Below, piece by piece: positions 47,653-57,945 of a stretch of DNA of 64,000 bases. The position numbers and the translations under genes are program-made. How positions within the stretch are numbered: position 1 is the stretch's first letter; each line of letters begins with the position of its first letter. The notes beneath the pieces were generated by a model that did no database searches, was not told the DNA's origin, and was given only the letters and a program-made list of their open reading frames with translations. Where the stretch lies: assembly GCA_973895155.1 (NCBI GenBank), contig OZ316896.1:20894001-20958000 (forward strand). The letters run 5' to 3'. The DNA is from Marsupella aquatica (Eukaryota > Marchantiophyta).

Positions 47653-50600
47653 CGTCCTGACAATCACACTTGGATTCTTGATAGTGGAGCTTTCACCCAC
47701 ATTAGCCGTGATAAAAGCAACTTTACCACACTTCGTGGTAGCTTGTCTAAGTCCAACGTCCTAAGTGCCAGCGGATCCAAGATGCTTGTGTCCGGATCTG
47801 GATGTATTTCAATTTCAAGCAATAAAATAGTGTCTGATGTTCTCTATGTTCCTAGTATTACCAGGAATCTCTTATCTATCGAGAAGCTCACCGACCAGGG
47901 ACACTCAGTCATCTTCAATTCATCAAACTGCTACGTTCTTGATCAACAACGACCTCACAAAGTACGCCTCAAAGGAACACGGGATCCTTTGAGTAAGTTG
48001 TACAAACTACAACTTCCCGGCACAGTCGACCCGACCAAATGTTCTCAACGTAGACTTCTCACGCACCCAAGTCTATTGGCCCAATGTCATCTGTCCGAAT
48101 CACGACTCTCTACGTCTCAACTATGGCATCAACGACTGGGGCACTCCAGCTCTCAGAGAATCGCTCACATGACTCGGCATAACCTTGTTACTGGAGTCCC
48201 TCCATTGACATCTGAGGACCACATCTGCGAGACATGCGTGAAGGGGAAACAAACTCGTCACAGAATTCCCAAGGCTACCGCCTCCAGATCACACAAACCT
48301 CTGGAGCTGATTCACACGGACCTATGTGGACCATTTCCCATACCAGCACTCTCCGGCGCAAGGTACATTATTACTTTCACTGACGACTATTCCAGATTTA
48401 CGTGGGTCAAGTTTCTCAAGCTCAAAAGTGAGGCACTAGAGTCATTTAAATTCTTTAAATCCCATGTTGAAGTGGCATTTGACTCCAAGATTGCCTGTGT
48501 TCGTAGCGATAGGGGCGGGGAATACACATCTGAGCTATTTCGCTCCTTCTGTAACCCATGGCATATCTCGGCAACTGACAATTGCTAGAACCCCTCATCA
48601 AAATGGGGTTGCTGAAAGGAAGAATCGCACCCTCCTGGATATCGCTAGATCATTATCGTTTGGGTCAAACGCCCCCGCATTTCTTTGGGAGGAATTAGTT
48701 CGCACTACCAATCACATCAACAACCGCTGCAACACTCGTGCTCTCAATCTCTCTACACCATTTGAATGTCTGACGTCTACAAAGCCTGAGCTTAGTCACT
48801 TTCGGGTCATAGGCAGCACAACATATGTCCACGTTCCGTCTGCCTTACGCAACAAGCTGGAAGCCAGGTCCATCAAGTGTGTTCTACTCGACTACAATGA
48901 CCAAAGCAAGGCCTACCGCTGCTTTGACCCAACCACTCAAAAAATCCTCATCTCTCACGACGTCATTGTTGATGAGTCCACTCCTGGTGACTTCCTTCCG
49001 TCACCAACGGGCCACTCTGAGAGTCTATTCGATTTGTTTTCATTTGATGCTACCGACTCACAACCCTCCGACGACTCCACAGTTCCTCCAAATCCCATCG
49101 ATCCTACTTATCTACCAACTGATCCATCTACATCTCCCGATGCTGTCTCCCTAGATCCATTCCCGACCCCTCCTCCTCCACCAATACGGCGGGCTCGCCA
49201 CCGAAATCCTGAACGCACACGACCTCCCTCTGGGCGACTAACCTCCTTCCCTTGCAAATATGATGACTTTCATGTCTCACTCGAAGCTGAAATATCAGCG
49301 CTGTGCACTGCCCTTATTGCTGACTCCAGTAACGACATTCAACTCAGTGATGCTCTTCAGGATCCTTGCTGGATTGAGGCAATGCAACTAGAGCTTCAAG
49401 CTCACGAGAAAAATGGCACATGGGATCTCGTCAATCTTCCTCCGGGGGAGAAGGCCCTATCCGCTCGATGGGTACTAAGGGAGAAGATTGACCATGCAGG
49501 AAACTCAAAATTTAAAGCCAGAGTAGTGGCCCGTGGCAACAAACAAAGAGAAGGGCTCGATTATGATGAAACATTTGCCCCGGTGGTTAGATGGTCAACA
49601 GTTTGTCTCATAGTTGCTCTAGCCGCTGCACTTGGATGGCCCCTGCTGCATATGGACGTGGTAACAACATTCCTCAACAGCACTCTACGGGAACTCATTT
49701 ACATGAAACAACCACCAGGCTTCATCATTCCAGGTCATGAAGAACTGGTCTGCCGATTACGAAGGTCCATCTACGGTCTAAAGCAGAGTCCCAGGGAATG
49801 GTACAAGGAAATGGATGCATTTCTCAGGTCAATCGGATGCACCAGAAGCTCTCTCGATCCAAATCTATACTTCAAGGAGCAGGATGGAAAAACAACAATT
49901 ATTCTACTATTTGTATATGACTTGCTTATCACCGGGAGTGGAGGACACCTCATTACTGAACTCAAAAAGCAGCTACAATCCAAGTATGAAATGAAAGATC
50001 TCGGCACTGCCAGACGCTACCTCGGAGTAGACTTCCACCAGTCTGATGCCGGCATATTACTACATCAAAAATTCTACGCAGACCAACTGGTCCATGAATA
50101 CGGGATGGAGGACTGTCAACCTACTGCTACACCTCTGACAGAAGGTCTGGAACTATCTGCCGAAACTAATACTTCGGAAATGGATGTCACGACATACTGC
50201 AAGCTGGTAGGAAAGCTCATTTATCTCACCAACACGAGGCCCGATGTTTCATTTGTTGTTGGACTAATCAGTAGATTCATGAGTAGACCTCAACAAGCTC
50301 ACTTCAATGCAGCCATGCATATAGTCAGATATATCAAAGGAACCACTGATCACGGTGTGTTCTACAAGAGGGGGAGCTCACTGGAAATTCAAGGGTACAC
50401 AGATGCTGATTGGGGCAACTCTTGCCCAGACACACGTAGATCTACAGGCGGATACGTTCACAAAGTTGCAATGGGTCCCGTGGCCTGGAGCAGCAAGAGG
50501 CAGCCCACAGTTTCCCGCTCAACAACGGAAGCTGAGTATAGAGCACTATCCGACGGTGCTCAGGAAGGAGTCTATCTGAAAAGACTCATCGAAGAACTAC

Positions 50601-50953
50601 AACAACATAGAATCGCTCCGAGCAATCTCAAGCACACAAACTCGGAAATATCAGTCAATCTTGAAAGGTCCATCGTTCCTACTCTACAGGACTTGCACAT
50701 GCACTGCGATAATATGAGTGCAATCAAACTGGCCAAAAATCCGGTATTTCACGCCAGAACTAAGCATCTCGAGATTCACCACCACTTTATTAGGGAGAGA
50801 ATATTAGAGGGAGAAATCTCAGTACAACATGTAAGGTCGGATGAACAGGTTGCCTACATTCTGACTAAAGCTCTTCCTAAAGCGAAATTCTGCAGAAACC
50901 GCGACCAGCTAGGCATGAGACCCCTAGCCCAAGCTCTGCTGACAAAATCATGA
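47653..50953 (+). pseudogene. Copia pol: protease, integrase, RT and RNase H
   Basis: The frame resumes with the protease motif HTWILDSGAFTH. The integrase has the HHCC zinc block (HQRLGH...CETCVKGK) and Asp blocks HTDLCGPF and RSDRGGEY; a one-base insertion near 48553 shifts frame before the Glu block VAERKNRTLL. RT follows (HMDVVTTFLNSTL), but the YVDD active site reads FVYDLL, so one catalytic Asp is Tyr. RNase H shows YTDADWGNS and ends HVRSDEQVAYILTKAL. The frameshift and active-site change make the copy inactive. It ends at TGA 50951-50953. Confidence 0.93.
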
Positions 50954-51022
50954 TACTCAGCTACTCAATCTCTCATTCTAAGCTTAGCGGGCACCGTTAC
51001 GTAGCAGATACATCTCCGCCTC

Positions 51023-51448
51023 CTACCTAGTTCTGAACGATTTGAACTTGTTCCCTCTATAGCCATTGACCAGCGGCTCCGTCTCCTCCCAAGTCGTGTA
51101 TACTCCTGGCCGTCGACCTCTTGCCACTGCATAATATCTACGAGGAGGCTCTGTCGATACCTTTGGAACTACTGCAACCGGAATTCCCATAACCGGAGGC
51201 CAGGAGACATGAGCTGGGTCTGGATCCGAAGGAACTGGAATTGGTGATAACTCCACCGCTGAACAGACAGCTTCTGGCCTACGAGTTGCCGGGACCTCAC
51301 GTTCTTCACATTCTCCTGAACTTGACCTCTCCTCTCGACCACATCGAAGGGAGTCTATCAAGTACCGTGCCAAAGCTGACAGGAAGTCCAACATCGCTAG
51401 AAAGAACTGGATTGACGTATCGCGTAGTGTGATATCTGCTTGCGCCAT
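51023..51448 (-). CDS. Antisense ORF with viroplasmin/RNase H1 N-terminal-like domain
   Basis: A 141-residue frame lies antisense between Copia pol and its 3' LTR. The C-terminal 40 residues (RRYYAVARGRRPGVYTTWEE and GNKFKSF) match the small RNase H1 N-terminal/viroplasmin fold that binds RNA-DNA hybrids. The N-terminus has a hydrophobic helix (FFLAMLDFLSALARYL) and the middle is Pro-rich. ATG at 51448 opens the frame. Antisense extra genes are known in some plant LTR elements. It could be a captured domain whose protein acts on hybrids; this is inference. Confidence 0.7.
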   Translation of the reverse strand: MAQADITLRDTSIQFFLAMLDFLSALARYLIDSLRCGREERSSSGECEEREVPATRRPEAVCSAVELSPIPVPSDPDPAHVSWPPVMGIPVAVVPKVSTEPPRRYYAVARGRRPGVYTTWEETEPLVNGYRGNKFKSFRTR

Positions 51449-51508
51449 TCTCTCTCTTTCGATCTGTTCTGATTATTCTCCCTGTTGCCTGTTGAACCTG
51501 TGTCTTCC

Positions 51509-51571
51509 CTTCTCCTCTATGTGTGATGAGATCAAGAGTCCCTTCTCCTCTATGTGTGATGAGATCAAGAG
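51509..51571 (+). repeat. 31-bp direct duplication before the 3' LTR
   Basis: CCCTTCTCCTCTATGTGTGA and the following GAGATCAAGAG occur twice in a row, next to the purine tract. Confidence 0.85.
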
Positions 51572-51575
51572 GGGG
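51566..51575 (+). other. Copia polypurine tract
   Basis: AAGAGGGGG immediately precedes the 3' LTR, the expected plus-strand primer. Confidence 0.85.
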
Positions 51576-51905
51576 TGTTGAAAATCTACGGAGTTACATT
51601 GTCCTCAGGTTCTGTCTTCATCACGCCTACTGTCTCACTTAATTAGTGAGCCAGTGATTAGCTGTAATTAATTCATGTCTGTTAAGCAATCCGCTAGGCA
51701 GATCAACGATCACAGAATTAGTTCCTTAGGACAAATCCCACCTAGGATTCCAACCACTTGCTCTGCTGTGATGGCTGTCTCCCATCCCTATGATGGTTCT
51801 GATCCTACGGTGATTCTTAGTTGCCGCTTAACGGCAGTCTCTTTCTCTGTGTATAATTCCCCTCATTCACGAGGGCTAATCAAGCATTATCAGAAAATTT
51901 CTTCA
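51576..51905 (+). repeat. 3' LTR of the Copia element
   Basis: 330 bp, TGTTGAAAATC to TTTCTTCA, followed by the duplication AAAGA at 51906-51910. Confidence 0.95.
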
Positions 51906-51910
51906 AAAGA

Positions 51911-53001
51911 ATCGTCGCTTGACTCACTACAGCGGGAAGAATTCATGATCGTGTGATGCAATAGACGTGCTCCGGAATATATTAAGCAGAACAAAATGAC
52001 AGCCGCAGAGGTGCAGGGATTCCAACTCCGCTGAAATGTTCGTCACCGCATAGATACTTTGACTTAGCTACTTCGGCATGGATTATGCACAATTTTGTAG
52101 ATCGATTGGTGACTGTCTAGTTTCTGCGAAATATCTGTGAGTACACCCAAGTGTGACTTGTTCGTCATGGCCGGATTGAACTCTGAAATCCTTTCTATAT
52201 ATATGTTGTACTTGAACTGACCACCTGTTGTCGAGTGCTTCGTTCCGTTCTCTCAATGAGAAACACATTCAGTCTAGCTGGAGCCGTCTTGCAATCACAA
52301 TGGGTGAAGATCATTGATCAAGGGAAACAACAAGATCCTGGCGATTGAAGTTATGTAGCGTCAAAAGAAGTAGAACTACTGTCCGTTTCTGATTGCAGTA
52401 AAGAGTAAAGTAACGAGAGTCGTTCAAACAGATTTGACCGCCTCCCAAAATTGTTCCACTGTCATATATAGGCGTCCTTCTAACAGGAAGCTGTTACCTC
52501 TTTACATTGCGACTGACAAAGAAAATCGATCGTCGAAACTACCTATCGTCTAGAACTAAAAACTGCGTTTGCGCCAACCTCAAGCCAACCATTGGATAAC
52601 AGCTATAGAAAGGAAGCTGCATGTTACCTCTAGCTTTACATTGCCACTGACAAAGAATTCAATTGATCGTCGAAACTACGTATCGTCTAGAACTAAAAAC
52701 TGCGTGTGCGCCGAATTAACTCAAGCCTACACTAGAACCATGCACCTAGCCTTACACCGCAACATATTCGCTGTAATGAATAGTGGGGAGCTAAGCCGAA
52801 TTGAAGTTGCATGAAGATAGTTGTCCCCGTTTCAACAGAATTGAAAGGAAGATCGAAGTGAACGCTGAACATATATGCGCTCCATCCAGCAGTGGGAGCT
52901 CCGATAAACTCAAATGAGATACCTTCTTTCTCTCAAGGTAGCCGCCCTGTGGTCACAGCCGACGGAGATGCTCTCACTGATCGAATGCGTTTCTCCGGCC
53001 C
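51911..53001. other. Host intergenic DNA with a tandem duplication
   Basis: I see no gene. About 52490-52580 and 52608-52710 are direct copies (ATCGTCGAAACTAC and TCGTCTAGAACTAAAAACTG), about 115 bp apart. Confidence 0.55.
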
Positions 53002-53727
53002 CTACTTGTGCTTCTTTTTTTCAAGGAGCTCTTCGGTTGAGGCTCCGGCAGCAACATTTCTATTGGGAGAATGAAATGTTGTTGACGGTGTGTGACGATC
53101 CGCAGTGTCGTCAAAATTGCCAAGAAGTGAGTCATGTGTACCAGGCAGGTCTTCTGGTTCTCGGTCGAGAGGTTGCTCCCCTGCGGAGTCGGACAGTGAC
53201 GACGTCGCGTCAGAAGGAGATTGTCTTTGTAAAGAGGCCGTTCCCGCTGGAGTCGGCAGGTCGTCTTCGTTTCTGCTTTGGTGTTCGTGAAGATCTGGGT
53301 CAGGAGCTCCAGGCTGTCTGAAACGGGGTCTGAGATCATCTGCTGCACACCCTGGTTCATCACAAGTATCGAAGATTACTTACGCGGATCGAGCTTGAGG
53401 CAACAGATCAGTAATTACAAAACAAGATTCCCCGAAATATCGACAAACCGACAAATTGATTTCAGGGTGATCGTCGTTACCTCGACGACTAAACTGACGA
53501 ACAATAGTCGCCACGGTTAGAAGTATGCTTGTTATGAGCAGATATACAGATCCATTATTATCAAACGGGAAAAGCCTGATTCTGGCAAGCACTGCGCTGG
53601 AGAGTATAAGGAAAGTGCAATAGTTCCACATGGCGTCCGACATGATGTATATCGCCACGAGTATTCGATCTAATTTCTTGGATGAATCGATGGAAGTTGC
53701 TGGTACAGACGTGTAAGCCGAAAGCAC
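53002..53727 (-). CDS. Small protein with two membrane segments, unknown function
   Basis: Exon 1 (53727-53384) and exon 2 (53317-53002) join across a 66-nt intron with donor GTAAGT and acceptor CCCGTTTCAG; the frame is kept, giving about 219 residues. Two hydrophobic stretches (CTFLILSSAVLARI and VYLLITSILLTVATIV, residues about 37-50 and 62-78) are followed by SRRGNDDH. The second half is acidic and disordered-looking, ending EELLEKKKHK. I do not recognise the family. A damaged copy lies at 1-410, so the Copia stack sits between two paralogues. It is divergent from the hydrolase gene to its right. The start could lie further upstream. Confidence 0.6.
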
Positions 53728-53868
53728 AGTGTGACATAATCTGAATGGGTGTATCGATAGATGATGCTGAACTGTTTCCCTTCTCTTAAAACCACAGAGA
53801 ATCTCACTTTTTGCTCCTCTTTTTTGCCTTGTTGAAAAGCCCGTTTGTCTCCCATTCTACTCCCTCTT

Positions 53869-54463
53869 GCGTAAATTGTCATATCCTTCGAGTATCACGA
53901 TCACTTCGACACTCTCTGGCTTGTATCGAGTTCTTCCAGACTCTGCAGATCCCGGTGAAGAAGCCCAAGTGAGTGCAGTAATGACCCGTCGTTAGTTTTG
54001 TGATTGGTCATCGCAGGTGAACGGATCTCTGTACGAATTTCACAGACCAGAATGCACTCCCAACATGCAGATTGTATTCATCCACGGGATCCACTTGGGG
54101 GAATGCACCGATGCCCATGTAGATCGAGATATAGATCCCTGGGAAAGCGAGGAAGGCACGTTTTGGCCTCAAAGATGGTTGACAGAGGAATTCCCCAACG
54201 CTCACATATTTGCTGCAGCTTACAATGGGGGAGTGGGAAAGAGCTCATATGAGAGCTTTGATTTGTATGTCATTGCCGAGAATCTGTTGCATGATATGAT
54301 GGAAAAAGAAACTGGGCAATTGCTCCATTGCCCTGTTGTACTGGTTGCCTACTGCTTCGGCGGCATTGTAATCAAGCAGTTGTGTCGCCCAGCAACCAAG
54401 CCGAGCAGGAGCTCGACACAGGGTAAGACTTTTCTAAACAGCATAAGAGGGATCTTTTACTAA
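53869..54463 (+). pseudogene. Truncated SERAC1-like alpha/beta-hydrolase (HNL-type N-terminus)
   Basis: Exon A ends at 53968 (donor GTGAGT) and exon B starts at 54017 (acceptor ATCGCAG), a 48-nt intron with matched phase. The translation has SGLYRVLPDSAD, then the hydrolase strand IVFIHGIHLGECTDAH, WPQRWLTEEFPNAHIF and the nucleophile elbow LVAYCFGGIVIKQL (Cys in place of the usual Ser). The domain continues to FLNSIRGIFY, then TAA at 54461, just where the family would continue with a GTPHHG-like block. Such hydrolases head NB-LRR proteins in liverworts. No NB domain follows, so it is probably a fragment. No ATG was found. Confidence 0.65.
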
Positions 54464-55775
54464 GGTTATTAAACTTCCCAAAAGTGTCACATTGGGGTGG
54501 GGGGAGTCTAATTGTATTTCCTCCCCATTTCCTTTCAAGACCAAAAAAGAACATCAAAAAGCCAGCATACAATATGGGTGGCCCACAAAGGGGGTCGGCT
54601 GCCCCAGGGCAGAACTAGGAAAGAAGCTAAACCAAGGGAAAGCTAATCTAGAAATTTAGCTACTGCAAATGGAGCAGCTCAAACTCCAAATGGCCTGCTG
54701 GGTGGGGTTACCTATCAGTGGATCTGTGATAGAAAAACTATTGGTCTAGTCTGCAGTGTAACTCCAAATCCTGTGGAGTAGAGTCCTTCATGGTGGATGG
54801 GGTGGGACGGGTGTGACTTGGATAATATGCGTGTGTATCTCCCACAATCCAGTCCAAGAGCCATAATCGAATGCCATGTCATTGAAGGCATCATTCAACG
54901 TGGATTTACCATTCCTAATACTGGAGCAATGGCGAGTCCAGTCTCATCTGATGTAAATGCTGAGTCGGTGCCAGAATTGTGAACTACCCTTGTGCATCAG
55001 ATCGGGTGTATTCCAGATAATATGAGGTTCTAGTCCTTCCAGATCTGCCAGCACACAATTGCCCGCATAGTGTGCCATAACTTATCAAAGTATCAAATCA
55101 TTTACACCACCTTGCTTATTGTAGAGGCCGATTTTCTGCTCAAATACGACTTACGATTGTTGTTTATCTTTGTGAAAAGTGAATTCCAAACGACATTTTG
55201 TTCAAATTTGGATCAGAGGGCAATTTTGGTCTAGCACATTCCTGCATTAATTCTTACTGGTTTTGTATTCACTTGTCCAACAGAGATGGTTGAAATTGAC
55301 ACTACTCATGTTATCCTTGCTCTAATTTTCTGATAGTTCTTGAAACTTGTGGGTTGAAAGGGGTGCTTGGAATCGCTTGGATTTTTCTTAGGTTTGGACT
55401 GTTTGGTATCTGAAAACCTGCCCACTAAGTTTACACTTCTGACTAGAGGTTAAGCCAGGTAACTAAACTACAAACCAAAAATACAGGGAGGGCTCGCAGA
55501 GGTGTGAATGCTCTCAAGTTGAAACTTCACCATTGTAGCAAGTGGCAGGATGAGAGAGCCAGCCACTCCCATCTAAGAAATAGTGTCAAAGCAGGACAGT
55601 TGCAGCACCGGACATAAGGTGAGGACAAAATAGTATTGGGTTACCAAAATACATACCCCATAACGATGGTATGTCCAAAATCCACAGCTGTAGGACTTTG
55701 CTTACGGGAGTACTCTGACTTGCCCTTAATCCAGACCACAACATGAAGAACAAGAAAGAGAAAGTAGGGATCTCC

Positions 55776-55906
55776 TCTCATCACTGGACATAGTGTTTGA
55801 AACTTTTGTGCCCCCTTCCCATCAATCCCAACTTTTGTGCCTCTTTCTCATTGAATTGATGGGAAGGTTGCACAAAGTTTCCAACACTATGTCCAGTGAT
55901 GAGAGA
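55776..55906. repeat. Foldback with 50-bp imperfect arms
   Basis: 55776-55826 and 55856-55906 are inverted copies (TCTCATCACTGGACATAGTG start) with about four differences and a one-base gap, loop about 29 nt. It may be a MITE or a hairpin RNA precursor. Confidence 0.8.
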
Positions 55907-55968
55907 AGAGCAAGTGAGAATGATGTTAGGGTTGAAGTCATGTTCCATGGCAAGTTCCATGGGTACCT

Positions 55969-56003
55969 TGGGTTGGGTTGGGTTGGGTTGGGTTGGGTTG
56001 GGG
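55969..56003. repeat. GGGTT microsatellite
   Basis: Seven uninterrupted TTGGG units. Confidence 0.9.
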
Positions 56004-56970
56004 GTTGCCTTGCCTTGAGTTGAGCTGAGCTGGACTTGGTTTGGGTTTGAGCTACCCATCCTTGGCTATATTACAGATAAATATATAGTACCAATAATGG
56101 CTTGCCAAAGTTTGGTTAAGTTGATTGAGGGTGGGTTGGTTTGGGCTAGATCAATGAGGCAACTGTAGAGTAGTGTAAAACTATGGAAAGCTTCTCTACC
56201 CAGTTTGGGCTCTCCCTCTTCTAATGATCAAAGGTACTGCTGGTTATAAGCACTGCCCCTATCACACAAGAACCTAATGAGCAACCCAACAAGAAAGGAT
56301 ATCATGGAGGGTACATGCACCTCACTTTTTTGCAATGTGGGGACTGGGGATCCACCAAGTATTATTTTTTGTCTTGACACTCCCATGTAACAACCAAAGG
56401 CAAAACCCGCACAGCAGAAGCCATAAAATGTAAAACCACACCCAGACTCATCCAGAGGGTAACAGAGGGGAAAACAACGCCCAATCTTTACTGTAGTTAG
56501 CTATCAAAGTCTACTGGGCATGACCTACTCTGTAAAATGGAACCCTAGACAACAATTAAGTTTAATAACATTTATTTAGAGTGTTTGGGCCAGGATGGGG
56601 AGTCTGGGTATAGGAACCCTTCCTGTATGTGCATACACGTGGGTATTGAGGCTAATAACGTCAAACTCACTAAAATGAGAGTTATCGCTGAAAGAGAATT
56701 ATATCCCCACCGGACAGGATCGCAGTAACTTCAAAATCACCATCAGAAAGGCGGTAAAGAGGAGTTACCTCCTCTGAAACCGGTAAAAACAGGCCGTAAC
56801 AGCCAATCTTATTCTGGGTGAGCAAATTTCTGGAATGAGCTCAGCGACGAGACTATAGGAGCAGAGCAGAGAGGAGAGGAGAGGAGAGGAGAAGAAGAGT
56901 ATGGAAGAGTGGAAGAGGAGCGGAACAGGGCAGGGATTGTGACTCTGTTATCAATTCATTGCAGCTGTTG

Positions 56971-57323
56971 TTGGAGATGGAGATGGCTGCGGTCTCAGCT
57001 GCGAACGTTGGAGATGTTCTCGGATCCATAGCTGCGCGGGAGAGTGCTGCAACCCCGGCAGAGTGCTGCAACCACCCAGGTGTGGATCTCGATCGGAGGC
57101 CATAGCGAACGAGCTGATGTCGCACATGAGGATTTGCTGGGTCCCAGCATCTGAGTGTGTTCAAGTTTTCGGGAAAAACACCTTTTCTGAAGTTGGCCTG
57201 TGTGAAATTCATGCAGCAGGTTCTGATCGGTGCCACTCGACCATACGCTCCCGTGGTCAATATCTTCAGAAGACCCATCTTGTGTATTCATTTTGCGGTA
57301 ATTTTGTACGGAGAATTCATTGA
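56971..57323 (+). other. Possible small plus-strand gene, unknown
   Basis: A frame starting at ATG 56974 gives EMAAVSAANVGDVLGSIAAR and stops at 57105. Another frame downstream, about 57128-57323, looks protein-like (SVFKFSGKTPFLKLACVKF). The two could be joined by a frameshift or intron. I cannot identify a family, and chance is possible. Confidence 0.3.
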
Positions 57324-57945
57324 ATGAGGTTCCTGAATCGTAATGTGATGTTGGCTATCGAGTTTTCGAAGCTCCAGTCATGAATTTGAATTTGTCCGTT
57401 CTCTTATTCACAAAATCTCTACTTAGATATTGAAAACGCAGAGGGGGCGTTCTTAGATAATACTCGGTTCGTTTCGTGTTTTTGTCGCAGTGCGTTTCTC
57501 ACCGTAAATCTAGCTCTTTGCTGGCGGTAGTTACTGACTTTATTTACACAATGGCTCTCTTTCTCCCATGGAGCTCAGTTTTGAATGCTGGGGTATCTTG
57601 TGGATGTGACAGGTTCTGCTTGGTGCCATAGAGCCGTTGCCTCTTCAGCTGAACACCTTCAACAAAGTGCAACTCATCTTCCCCTTGCTGAGCAAAGTTT
57701 TCGGGTTATTATTCTAGTCTCCAAAGAAGACAGTCTAACAGATGAGTTTTCAGGATGACCCTCTTGCAGCTGAGTTTGTCAAATTGAACTCAAAAATACC
57801 GCAGTATGTACAAATTGAACTAATTGACGATATAGAAAAGACCTTATTTTATGTCTTGAAACACTTCAATTGAATCGTTTATGCAACTGTGAGACGAATC
57901 ACTTAAAGAACGGGTGAAAAGTTTGAAGTTAACAGGTTCGTCTGG

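Larger units (their letters stand above)
2465..51905 (+). mobile_element. Ty1/Copia LTR retrotransposon, split by a nested insertion
   Basis: The 5' LTR (2465-2817) and 3' LTR (51576-51905) both run TG to CA and are flanked by the same 5-bp duplication, AAAGA (2460-2464 and 51906-51910). A Met-initiator-type primer site follows the 5' LTR and a purine tract precedes the 3' LTR. Gag lies at 2857-4028 and protease, integrase, RT and RNase H at 47653-50953, the Copia order. The interior is interrupted from 4029 to 47646 by a Gypsy element. Without it the element is about 5.8 kb, a normal size. Coding lesions (a stop in the zinc knuckle, an integrase frameshift, an altered RT active site) make this copy non-autonomous. 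Confidence 0.95.
54470..56960. other. Host intergenic DNA
   Basis: No gene is recognised. It contains a foldback at 55776-55906, a GGGTT microsatellite and a GA-rich tract near 56867-56900. Confidence 0.5.

Noticed and set aside
53278-53363. Minus-strand frame 52974-53363 as a separate gene
   Set aside because: A spliced reading in another frame continues the upstream membrane protein and ends in a sensible tail, so this frame is a shadow.
56853-57278. Minus-strand 141-residue frame
   Set aside because: Part of it is translated from a GA-rich tract, with no recognisable domain.
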